A stretch of DNA of 64,000 bases from contig JAGUCH010000004.1 of assembly GCA_019096065.1 (NCBI GenBank), positions 5,332,001 through 5,396,000 of the forward strand. The letters are read 5' to 3'. The translations under genes and the position numbers were made by a program. Positions 9,528 through 19,519 of this stretch are shown here, in pieces (position 1 is the first letter of the stretch; every line of letters starts with the position of its first letter). The notes under the pieces are model-generated. The model was not told the DNA's origin and made no database searches. It was given only the letters and a program-made list of their open reading frames with translations. The DNA comes from Paracyclopina nana. Lineage: Eukaryota > Arthropoda > Copepoda > Cyclopoida > Cyclopettidae.

Positions 9528-11034
9528 TCATGTCATTTTGCTAATGATAGCTTTTTGCAGTTGAGACAGCTGGGTGTTCCACTTGTCCAAGGCTGCATAT
9601 CTTGCCGTTCCCTCTGGACTGTTTTCCAGCTCTAGCACTCCATTGACCTAAAAATGGCACAGTTAAAAAATTGGAATAAAATTGAATTTGATGAGAGCGT
9701 GCCTGATCTATTCGACCATAAATAGTTGACTCCAGGATGCATGATACCAACAATGACTCGACGTCAGAGGGCTCAATATTGAGCTCTCCGGATATAAAAG
9801 CTATTTTGATCCTTGTGTAAGGCTTGATCAGCTTGATTAGAACCTGGGTACGAATGTTTCTGAGTAGGTCTTCGATGTGCTCGCGAATAAAAGGATCGTC
9901 CATGATGGTTTCTCGGTTCTGCTTGAGGATCTTTTCGAAATCGTTGATATCGTTGTTTTGGTACGCTGACACCAGATTGGTCATGGCCAAGATTTCAGGG
10001 TCGTTCTTGTAAGGCTTGGCTTCTTGCGAGTCGAACGGATTGATGCCGGATTTCATGAGCATGTTGGCCAACACGAGGTACTTGAGACACGTGGTTCTCC
10101 TGGGACTGCCTGACTCGTCATAGTTCTTGAATGCCTCGAAGAAGTCGGTATGCGCCTTCTCATACTCGTTTTCCCTAAAATAATTATTTTGACAAAAAGA
10201 AGCCAAGAACAGGACTTTAATGGCTGTACCTGAGATGCATTTTGCCTCCACATTCGCGAATGACACCCAAAATCAGCGGGTGTGGAATCGCAGATTTGAT
10301 GTGCAACGACTGATCGTAGAGCGTTTTCAGCTTCTTGTTGTTCTTTTGTGCAGTGTACATTTGGATTTCCAGCGCGTAGATTTCCAAAAGCTGTGTACCC
10401 TTCTTCAAATCGTCCTCGCCATCCTGAGTGGTGCAGCTGGAATGCAACTGCTTCAGCACTCGAGATAACTTGCCGTACTCGCTCCGATCGAAATACAATT
10501 TGCCCAACTTTGTCATTGTTTTGAACCACAGTCTCTCATTTTTGGCATCACGCAGAGCATCCAAAGTAGTCTCATAAAAATCCTACGAATGGGGGCGAAA
10601 CATGAGCAACTTGACGAGCACAAGGAATAGTTAAGAGAATTTACTTGGAGAAGCTCCATTTGTTTGGATGTGGAGATATAGTCTAGAATGGAATTGATGC
10701 TTTTCTCTGAATGGTTCCTCGTCACAGCGGATTTGATGTAGGTGAGCAACTGCTTGTAGCGACGCATCATCTCGTCGTAATTCTGCAGGCGGAAGTTGAT
10801 CTTGATCATTTGCTTCAAAGCTTTAAAGCCCCATTCTCCCTTGTCCCCATTCTCGAGGTCGAGCACTCGCTGAAAAGACTCCAATGCGGCCTTCGGGTCT
10901 TCCTCTTTCAAAGCTTTGGAGTTGTAGTATTGGTTTTCCAGGTCGACGTCCGGCTCTGAATTGGAATCTTCAGAGTACTCGAGGTCGTAATCCTCGTCCT
11001 CGTCGCACATGAACTCATCCTCATAGTCCGACAT
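9528..11034 (-). CDS. COPS2: COP9 signalosome subunit 2
   Basis: Four exons on the minus strand: 11034-10645, 10582-10230, 10174-9703 and 9647-9528, giving 444 residues (human 443). The sequence is highly conserved: acidic N-terminus ([20 protein letters not shown]), the TPR-like helical repeats ([40 protein letters not shown]) and the PCI winged-helix domain ([15 protein letters not shown]) near the end. CSN2 is a scaffold of the COP9 signalosome, which removes NEDD8 from cullin-RING ligases. The last intron (9648-9702) begins with GC rather than GT; its neighbours and the reading frame leave no GT alternative that keeps the conserved GRIDQ-VNGVLEL junction. Confidence 0.95.
9648..9702 (-). 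other. GC-AG intron in COPS2
   Basis: On the minus strand the exon ends GATCAG and the intron starts gcacgc and ends tttttag. The join keeps frame and matches the conserved COPS2 sequence across the junction. GC-AG introns are a known minor class; this donor is otherwise weak. Confidence 0.8.
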
Positions 11035-11750
11035 GACCTAATATTATCAAAACCACTACCACAAGAAAGTGACTTCTTTTTTTCCGCTGCCGGAGCTTGT
11101 TTACAATTCAGCAGAACTTGGACGGGGCCGCTAGGCCGAAAGAGAACACTTTGGTTGGCAACAGTTCTTCTTTCGCGGAAAATACTTCAATTCAGTTTGT
11201 TAGATATATTCCACTATGATCGTTTCGCTATGTTTCCCAATAAAAAGGTAGTTGAGGTACTCATAAAAAAGGCGAAATCGGCTAAAAAACCGAAAATGGA
11301 TGAAATTATGACTTGCGTTATCGAAAAGATTTTTAATTGAATTAAAATTGTTCTCTATTGCGTTGAGCGCTACTGCAATAGCAAAGGAGCGATTATACAC
11401 CAGCAAATAATAATACTCAAATTAAATCATAAATGCATTTCATGCAGTCTTACTGTTACACATTTTGTCATCAATTAAATTATTGAAAATGCTTTATTAT
11501 TCATTGTACTTGTGTAAGAAATAATGATACGTTATGGTTAAAATAGCCTAAAAAGCAAAATGCCTTAAAATGTGTAGTGTTGCTTACATACAAAGCTAGG
11601 GTCCACAAATACGCCAATTCTAAAGAGAAGATACAGTTTGATGACAACAGTTTATTACTACCCTAAGTCGGCTTGGGCCCCGGCTCTCGAACAGAAAGAA
11701 AAGCTGCTACCGCATCAAACATTGCAAAAAAGAGGTGAAAAGTTGAAAAA
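11035..11750. other. Divergent 5' region of COPS2 and the MTA gene
   Basis: 716 bp between two divergent start codons. It holds a G+C-rich patch (tttccgctgccggagc, near 11080) next to COPS2. A 61-codon open frame at 11155-11340 lacks an upstream ATG and resembles nothing I know. No further gene supported. Confidence 0.5.
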
Positions 11751-14234
11751 ATGGCGACGGTGACGCCAGCAGCGACCACCAACCAATCGAGCCAGCAACA
11801 AAATCAGCAAAACATGTACCGAGTCGGTGACTATGTTTACTTTGAGAACTCGGCCTCGGCTCCATACGCAATTCGGAGGATTGAAGAGCTCAATAGGTAA
11901 ATGAATTCAGCCTCAGTCCTATTAATTTACTCGTCAAATTGCACAGAGTTACAAATGTATTAAAATTTCCGCATAAACGTTTTTTTGCATAAAAGGTCGT
12001 GAAATGGCTTTTGGTTGATTTTTTTTTTGCGTATTCGGAGTAGTAGAATTTTAGCACGGGTCGACTGCTTGTCAATTATAAATATAAATATTTTTTACAG
12101 AACTGCTAATGGGAATGTTGAGGCTCGTGTCATGTGTTTCTATCGAAGATCTGAGGTGTCCTCCAATGTTCTGACGCAAGCAGACAAGCACCATTGGGGC
12201 TCTGACGCTACAGCAGCGTCATCCGAGCCCAACGGCTCTGACCCAAATGACACGGACGACGAAGACAGCGTCAATGACGAAAAGTCTGAAAAAGGCCAAT
12301 TGCGTCAGCGCGAAGTCTTCCTTTCGCGTCAGTGTGAAACGCTACCCGCTACCCTCATCAGGGGAAAATGCAGCGTCACTCTTCTCTCGGAAGTGGAAAA
12401 CGCTCAAAGTTACCTCGGGAGGGATGACGCATTTTTCTACGCATTGGTGTACGATCCTCATGCCAAGACTCTCGTCGCCGACAGGGGCGAAATTCGCATC
12501 GGATCAAATTACCAGGTAGTAGGCCTCTGCGTCATACGCAAATTTTTCTCACCCACGATCCTTGATTTCAGGCGTCGATTCCCAATGTGCTCGAAAAGGA
12601 GGAGGAAGATGATAGAGGCCAGGGAATGAAGGATGACAATGGAATTTTGTTCGAAGACCTCGAGGACCGATTGTGGATGCCCAACCGCAAGAATGCTCTC
12701 AATGACAACGACATTGACAAGTTTTTGATCATAGCCAGAAGCGTCGGCACTTTTGCGAGAGCTCTCGACTGTTCGAGCTCGGTCAAACAGCCCAGCCTCC
12801 ATATGAGCGCAGCTGCAGCCTCCAGGGACGTGACCTTGTTCCATGCCCACAATTTGCTGCATGAACACAGCTATGACATAGCTGAAGCTCTCAAGGCTCT
12901 CGTGCCCACCACCGGGCCCATGTTGTGCAGGGACGAGATGGAGGACTGGTCAGCCTCTGAGGCCAACCTGTTTGAAGAGGCCATTGAGAAGTATGGCAAG
13001 GACTTCAATGACATCAGGAAGGACTTTCTTCCATGGAAGTCAATGAAGAACATCATCGAATACTTCTTCATGTGGAAGACCACCGACAGGTACTAATGAA
13101 ACCTCATAACTATTTTCTGCAGAACACATTGCTATCCGTTTTTCTAGGTATGTGCAACAAAAGCGAATCAAGGCTCTCGAGGCAGAGTCCAAGCTCAAGC
13201 AGGTCTTCGTTCCAAATTACACCAACAAGAGCACCCGACTCAACGGGTCTAATGGTGAGATCATCATTAGGGGCAAGGACTGCGACGCGTACCCCAACAT
13301 GCCCAAGTACTCATGGGCTCAGTACAAAAAGTACTCCAAGTTCATCCCCGCTACCATGTCGGATGACGCCTTCATCCTGGACAAGACTAGTCTGTCCACC
13401 GCTGCTCGCCTCGCGCAACTCAGGCCCGGCCTTATTATCGAGCCGGGCTCGCCTGCCCCACTCATGCCCACCAACAGCAAGTCCGGATCCGGCAAAACCA
13501 GGGCTGCATTTTACTTGAGAACCACTCCGTTGATGAGGGCCTCCAGGCGCGTCTGCTCGGCTACTCATCGGCTAAAGCATCATGCTCGCAAACCCGGCAA
13601 GCCCATTGACATCAAAGCCATCAAGGCCGATGCCTCCGCCAAGATGACTGGCTACTCGGAATCCAGGGTGCGCACCCTCAACACCTTCAGGCCCAAGGAG
13701 AGAGGCAACATGGAGGCTGTGGTGAAGAAGCTTGGCCAGACCGACATTGCTGTTCAAGAATGGCTGATCCTGACGCCGAAGGACCAAATCCCCAAGCCCG
13801 AAAAGGAGTTCTTCCCGAGGCCTCCAAAAAGGCCGGATGGCTCGTACATTTACGAGCGTGTTCCTCCTACGGCGGCCGCAGTCTCAGCCGCAGCCTCGGT
13901 CACAGCCATCACTACCCAACCTGCCCAATTGCTTTACAAGAAGAGGACCTATGAGGACCGCCCTGCAACCACCACGACCAACCCTGAGGGCATGCCACCC
14001 GCAGTCAAAATGCAGAGGCTCGATGGGCGAACCAACATTGTGCCACCCAAGGGCAGGGTGGCTACCTTGACGCGGATACAGGGTGGGCAGCGACAAGTCA
14101 TATCCTGGATGGACGCGCCAGACGATGTCTACTACAAGGCCACCGCTTCTACGAAGAAGATTCGGAAGAAGCTGCCAGTTGTGGAACTTCGCAGAGCGGC
14201 CAGGAAACCCTTCAAGAAAGTCATTTCCATTTGA
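11751..14234 (+). CDS. MTA1: Metastasis-associated (MTA) NuRD subunit lacking the GATA zinc finger
   Basis: Four exons: 11751-11896, 12101-12515, 12572-13089 and 13148-14234, giving 721 residues (human MTA1 is 715). In order: a Gln/Asn-rich start, BAH domain from [16 protein letters not shown]2 domain ([14 protein letters not shown]), SANT domain ([21 protein letters not shown] to [18 protein letters not shown]), the first RBBP4-binding region ([20 protein letters not shown]) and the C-terminal one ([20 protein letters not shown]). MTA proteins scaffold HDAC1/2 and RBBP4/7 in the NuRD remodelling complex. The GATA-type zinc finger that normally follows the SANT domain is absent: the equivalent stretch ([20 protein letters not shown]) has one Cys instead of four. 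AATAAA lies at 14381-14386. The paralogue number (MTA1, 2 or 3) has no meaning outside vertebrates. Confidence 0.93.
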
Positions 14235-14493
14235 AATGCTCCACAACTTGACATATAGAGAAGGAGCCTGCTGAGTATTCCTATTTTTATTCGGTTCATC
14301 TCTATTTAATCAATTTCTTTTTTTACCTGATGAGAAGGGTTCTTGATAATGATGTAATGATCTTTGAGACTTTTTTTGTAAATAAATCATGTGCAAAGAA
14401 AAAAAGGAGGCAGTTATGCTAATTTATGACTAAGTTTTATGTGAGAGGATCAAGTTCTCTCCTACAGGATGAAATCTGTCAAGGAGCAAAATT
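14235..14493. other. Intergenic, MTA 3' UTR
   Basis: Contains the poly(A) signal AATAAA at 14381-14386 and the 5' region of the following secreted-protein gene. Confidence 0.6.
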
Positions 14494-16914
14494 ATGTGTA
14501 ACATAGCTCTGATTTTGCTCCTCCAATTATCAGCCAGGTAAGATGATTTATTTGAATTTAAAGGCATTGGTATGTGAAAGCAGATGAACTCTTAGTCAGG
14601 CCTGCTTTTGGGGGAGGCAATTGACCAAGGAAGATTGCGAGGATTTCCCTTCGAACAATGATGGCTGTATGGATGTGTATCAAGGCAGGCTACAAGCCAC
14701 TGAAATGACAGCAGATCTTTACAAAGTGAGAAATTATCGTGTTCACAAGAAGTTCCAACTTATCTTTTAAAACTGTATTGTAGAGTGTTAGTAGAGATGT
14801 AACAGTCGACCAAGCTAATGTGTTTCTCATTCCTATTGAAATTGGAAGAATAATTTCTATTCTCATTCATGGCACTGATAATCATGGACAAAAGCAGGAA
14901 TCCTTGAAACAAGTACTTTTTGAAACTCTTATTAAGTTCTCTTCTCCTGCTACTTTTTATCAAGGTTGGATGCTATGTGAATAAATTGAATTCTGAGCTT
15001 CTTGCTTCAATTCAAGTGGACTTTGAAAAAATTGGCCGTGATGATGAGGAGAATGATAAGAAAAGGCCCCAAAAGAAAATGCTCTCCCTCCAAAGAAATG
15101 CTTTTATTGATGAAGAGCTTTCAGCCAATGAAAGTTTTAGCAAAAAAGCTCTTTGCTGGTTTGATGTAGGAATGCAACCCGAAGACTTCTCTGATAAAAC
15201 CCAACTGACTCAAACTGTCAACGATTGGGCTGTCAAGGCAGTACAAAGGTCCAAAATTGCCATTGATGAGTCTAGTGGAAATGCCACTGCAAGTTCTCCA
15301 TTAAACCCATTGGCTTATAGCTCTGACATATTCTCTCATGATAAAGTATGACGCATTTCATCTACTCTTCTAATTAGTTTAAGACTTGCTAGTAAATAAC
15401 AGGTTGTGATAGTGGCTTCATCATTTGTGAAAATCCCTTGGAAAAATGGACTCTTTTACAAGGAAGACACCGTTATGGATGCCTCATTTCTTGTGGCACC
15501 AAATGAGCTGCACAGCCAAGGCAGAAAAGTTGGAGTACGAGTTGCAATGATGACCACCAAAGGCAGCTTCAAAGTTCTGGAAAAGGAAAAGTTCACTGCC
15601 TTGGCCCTGCCAATGGATCCAACGTTCATAGATGTAAATTGAAAGCTAACAAATCAAATACTGCAAGTTTTCAAATCATTTTTCAAAGCAGAGTGGGGAA
15701 TTCATAGTGATTCTGCCCAAGGAGAATGTGCCATTATTTCAAGTGGAAGAAGAAGTGGCAGCTTCGGGGATAACTCTGTTTAACATAATAGAAGGATTCC
15801 TTTCATACAAGTTTGTTTTATATAAAAAACATGTATACTTTTGTTGCTTATAATGATTATTTAGGTTACCTCACAAAATAGTTGAAGTTCAGTTACCAAG
15901 GCTCAATTTGCAAATAATGCATGAGTGGAGCACACCAGCAAGCAAGCAAATAGTTGAAATCACTGATGATGATGGCAAAAGTAATTTCAGAATTAAACAG
16001 TAATTAGAAATGCTAACTTTGTTCCAAAGCTTTGGAAGGTGACATGGTTGGAGTTTATCAAGATGTCCAACTTGAAATGATTGAAACTGAAGGAACTGCT
16101 TTTTTGGATGCTGACATTGAAAGCAGGAACACTGAAGCTCAACTTCAATTCATAGTTAATAGACCCTTCATGTTCATGGTCAAAATGGACCATGAGCTCA
16201 TTGGCCTTGGCAGAGTCTTGGTAAAATATTTTTCAAAAAATATAGTATTAGAAAAACCATATAACTTCTTTGAAAAGGACCCACATTGGTGCAAGTTGTG
16301 CAGCCCTAAAACTAGAAATTACATGCAAACTGATACAAGGGAAATAGTGGATACTTTTGAGCAAGACAGCCAATCTGACTATGGGCTACTTGATGAAAAT
16401 GATGATTATTCAGATAATGTCACCACAACTGTAACAACAAGTAATGCTCTTCATCCAATTAATAAATCTTCTCAAGTTATATACCTCTGTAGATTCAACT
16501 GAGTTCAGCACAACAACAACAACAGAGCCAGAAGATGAGAACCCCACAACAACAACAAATGATAAAGCTGAGACCACCCCAAACACAACAGAAGAAAAAA
16601 CTGAGAGTTCATCAACAACAACAACTAAAGGAGGCGAGAAAGGAACTGAGACTGAAGCAACAGCAGGCAAAGAAGACTCAACAGTTGCTAAAAACTCAGA
16701 TGGGCCAGATAGAGGAACTGAGAAAAATGACTCAGCAACAACAAAGCTCTCAGCAGCCACTGAGTCAGATGAAGAAAGTGAGTCGCAGAGTGATGAACAG
16801 GCTGAGCCTGTGGTCAAAATAGACATCAACTCTACAACAACTGAGCATCCACTTCATAAGAAGTCTAAGAAGTCCAAAATGTCCAGTTTACTAGACAAAA
16901 TGAAGCATATTTAA
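14494..16914 (+). CDS. Serpin-like secreted protein with mucin-like C-terminal tail
   Basis: I assemble ten exons (14494-14537, 14617-14725, 14784-14964, 15017-15345, 15403-15633, 15692-15810, 15865-15980, 16030-16220, 16278-16440, 16493-16914); all phases match, giving 634 residues. A signal peptide (MCNIALILLLQLSAR) leads a serpin fold: VVIVASSFVKIPWKN (strand s3A region), FIVILPKENVP, VEVQLPRL, the hinge-like TEGTAFLDA and the terminal VNRPFMFMV/GLGRVLDP. Hinge positions P12-P9 are Phe-Leu-Asp-Ala rather than small residues, so it is probably not an inhibitor. About 190 C-terminal residues are Thr/Ser/Glu-rich (runs of TTTT, likely O-glycosylated) ending in a Lys-rich stretch. The exon 1/2 acceptor (14616) was chosen for frame; the 57-bp intron 16221-16277 has no stop and could be retained. 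Confidence 0.72.
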
Positions 16915-17469
16915 TTTTTGATAATACATTCCATACTTTACTCGTGGTCACATGTTTTATTGCATAAAGCCTAGAAACTCATTTCACCCTGACATTTATG
17001 GAAAGTTCAGCAACATCTTCTAAAAGAAAGTGTCATTGAGAGAAAGCTCTATTTTATTTCAAATCTTCCTCCACAAATCTTCTTTTGAAGATGACCTAGA
17101 TACTAGCTGCTAGTTTAAAATGCCACTTATGACAGTCTGCAATGAGACATCTGCATTGCCACTTCTGCTAATTAATGTAATTTTCCACTGCAAAACTAGC
17201 TACACGCAAACATGACACCTCAATCAATTGTCTTAAAGGAGGCATCAAATTCTCCATTCTGGTTTGTATCTTGACTTGATAATTATTGTTAGCTGAAACT
17301 AAGCATTAGTTGAGTTTAATTAAGACTACTGCAAATATACGTTGAGCTTTGTGCTCTTTTGTGGCTTTTTAAGATAAAAGAATTACAAAAAGCGCTTATC
17401 ACATTGAACATAACTTTATAGCACAACAATATAGCGGATACCTTTTGTGATATTACTTCTAGAAGAATT
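16915..17469. other. Intergenic, nothing recognised
   Basis: AT-rich spacer after the serpin-like gene. No supported ORF, RNA gene or repeat was seen. Confidence 0.5.
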
Positions 17470-17667
17470 ATGTCAACACCAAATTGTAGCAATGTGCACT
17501 TTATGCTTGAAGAATCCTCGTCTTCTTCAGAAGGTGAATTTAATCCCATGGAATCATCAAGAAGACATTCAATGTTGGACCCAGCCGTGCTAAGAACCTC
17601 CAAGCTTTTGGCCCAAGTGAGGAAATCCCACCAAAGGAAAATATCTCAGCAGTTTTTGCCCAAAGCA
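17470..17667 (+). CDS. Candidate coding exon, possible alternative first exon of the SARM1-like gene
   Basis: An ATG frame of 66 codons (start MSTPNCSNVHFMLEESSSSS, ending QFLPKA) runs to a consensus donor (GCA|gtaagt) in phase 0. It is Ser-rich with a basic stretch RKSHQRKISQQF that looks like a regulated linker. The next plus-strand phase-0 acceptor with a good coding exon is 23429/23430 in the SARM1-like gene, which would need a 5.8-kb intron holding the MITE nest. I do not recognise the peptide itself. It may instead begin an unrelated short gene or be chance. Confidence 0.35.
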
Positions 17668-17933
17668 GTAAGTCAATATAACGTTGTGCAATTGGGTCCT
17701 AACCCAAGCTCTTTCCTCACCCAAAAAATATATTTTTTCTGAAAGCTCATGTTGATAGGGTTCATTAGGTTGTAATTTAAAAATCCTTGCCTATATCTTC
17801 CCCATTTCATATTATAAATTTTTTTTAAATTCATAAATTTTTTTTAGGATTATCAATGCAATAGGAACGACACTCACTGAAAAAGGAAGATAAAACATTT
17901 TTATTTTTATTTCTAAAGGAAAACAAAAATTAC

Positions 17934-18055
17934 TAGCCTTTTTGCTTGATGGCCTTTTGCCAATTAAGCCTTTTGCCAATTGGCCTTTCACCAATAGGCC
18001 TTTCACCTTTAAGCCTTACACAATTGCCTTTCACCGTTTAGCCTTTTACCAGTAT
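17934..18055. repeat. Degenerate short tandem repeat
   Basis: About seven imperfect copies of a 14-18 bp unit of the form gccttttgccaattaa / gcctttcaccaatag in a row. Unit lengths vary, so it is an old, degenerate array. Confidence 0.6.
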
Positions 18056-18194
18056 ACCACGAGTTTAGCGAGTTTTTGACTGTAGCCTTGGCTCTCGAGC
18101 AAACCATTCATTGTATGGCCAAATCTTGGAATAGAACGAAACTCACCCTAAATGCATCCATATATGGTGGGATGATTTTCTTAATTTAAACATG

Positions 18195-18348
18195 AGCCCG
18201 GTTCCAACAAAGGAAATCAGCATAGTCAGGAGACAAAACTTGACTTTTTAGCATAGTCAGGTCAGAGCCAGCTCGCGCGCTAAGCTCGTCCTGACTTAAC
18301 TGGTTAACCATACTATACTATGCTGATATCCCTTGTTGGAACCGGGCT
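18195..18348. mobile_element. MITE-like element with GCCCGGTTCCAACAA termini
   Basis: About 154 bp with ~30-bp terminal inverted repeats: the left end reads agcccggttccaacaa and the right end ttgttggaaccgggct, continuing into a matching atcagcatag. A 3-bp ATG flanks both sides and may be the target duplication. No coding capacity, so it would be non-autonomous. Confidence 0.65.
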
Positions 18349-18473
18349 ATGGCCTCAGAAATGCTCCTGGGCTTAGGTAGAGGCCAACTTTTGGGCCTAG
18401 GTTCAAAAACAGCGATTTTGGGCTCATTTTTGGGAACAGAAAAGTGGCCATATTCTTTTAATTTATTTGATCA

Positions 18474-18785
18474 CAATAGCAAGCAAGACAAATGTAGTTC
18501 GGTAAACTGACACGAGAGCTTTTTGGCGTCGCTAGTGGTCAAAGTGGCTTATCAAAAATATGCTTTAAAAAAGCAATTGACTTTTTGGCCTAATTCAGAT
18601 CTTCTTTTCCATTCACTGATTTTGGAGGCGAAAAATGAAGTTTTTACTTCAATATTCACCGCGTATACCACACTGTACAAAATTTCGCGAACACTTCAGC
18701 GAGTAATCTGCCCTCTAAAATACCGTGTCGCCACCTTGCGGAATTTTGAGTTCCTAATAAAGCTCATTTGTCTTGCTTGCTATTG
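18474..18785. mobile_element. MITE-like element with 21-bp perfect terminal inverted repeats
   Basis: 312 bp whose ends are perfect reverse complements over 21 bp (caatagcaagcaagacaaat plus g at the left). An internal 87-codon open frame has no protein likeness. No clear target duplication, so the ends may have been trimmed. Confidence 0.65.
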
Positions 18786-19297
18786 AAGTTAATGTTTTTC
18801 TTCTGAAAGCCGTAGGCACAAAGATTAGTGCTATCTGCTTCATAAAGGCAAAGAAAACTGCTACCATTCTATCTTCGCTCAATTTCGGGATATTTTGTAA
18901 TGAAGACCCTCAGTAGAATAGCGCCCGATATTACTTTTTTGCTTCATAAGAAAATCTCCAAAATCAGTTGGACAGGAGCTACAGCGCCATGGTTTCTTTT
19001 AACATCGAGAGCCATGGACACCATCATTCAAATTAACATGAAGTTGGCATTTGTTTTTGGGGAAAATTATGAATAATATTTTTCTTAAGCATACCACAAT
19101 ATGTGGATGCATTTAGGGTAGGTTTCGGTTGATTCCAAAAGATTTAACCATACAATAAATGGTTAGCTCGAGAGCCAAAGATACAGTTAAAAGAGCCTTC
19201 GGTCATATATGCTGGGGTTCTAGAAATCGAGGAGTCGAGGAGGAATTTCTAGAGCCCTAGCAAAACAGCTTTAAAAGAGCTCAATAACACAGTTTTA

Positions 19298-19519
19298 GGG
19301 CCTGTTCACCTGCTTGTTATAGCCGTTATTTTAGCAAAATATTGGAGAGAAATACTGAGAAACTGAGAATTTTATTATTGGTGAAGAATGGCTTTTGGTA
19401 CCAATAGATCGATTCCCAAGTCAAAATCTGAAAAATGATTTTGCAAATACCGCATTTTTGCAAATATCAGCATAATATCGCGCGTTATTTTTCAGATAAT
19501 ATTGCAGGTGAACAGGGCC
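19298..19519. mobile_element. Tourist/Harbinger-type MITE with TTA target duplication
   Basis: 222 bp with inverted termini GGGCCTGTTCACCTGC (left) and GGCCCTGTTCACCTGC (reverse of the right), flanked on both sides by TTA (19295-19297, 19520-19522). GGGCCTGTT-type ends with a TTA duplication are typical of PIF/Harbinger MITEs. It is non-coding. Confidence 0.75.

Larger units (their letters stand above)
18074..19192. repeat. Imperfect inverted repeat with ~100-bp arms around nested elements
   Basis: Left arm about 18074-18173 and right arm about 19090-19192 are reverse complements at roughly 80-85 percent; shared blocks include ttggctctcgag and accctaaatgcatcca. The ~920-bp centre holds two smaller inverted-repeat elements. 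It may be a foldback-type or MITE-like transposon that later received other insertions, or two inverted copies of one element. Confidence 0.6.

Noticed and set aside
18523..18786. 87-codon frame at 18523-18786
   Set aside because: It lies almost wholly within a MITE-like inverted-repeat element and resembles no transposase.
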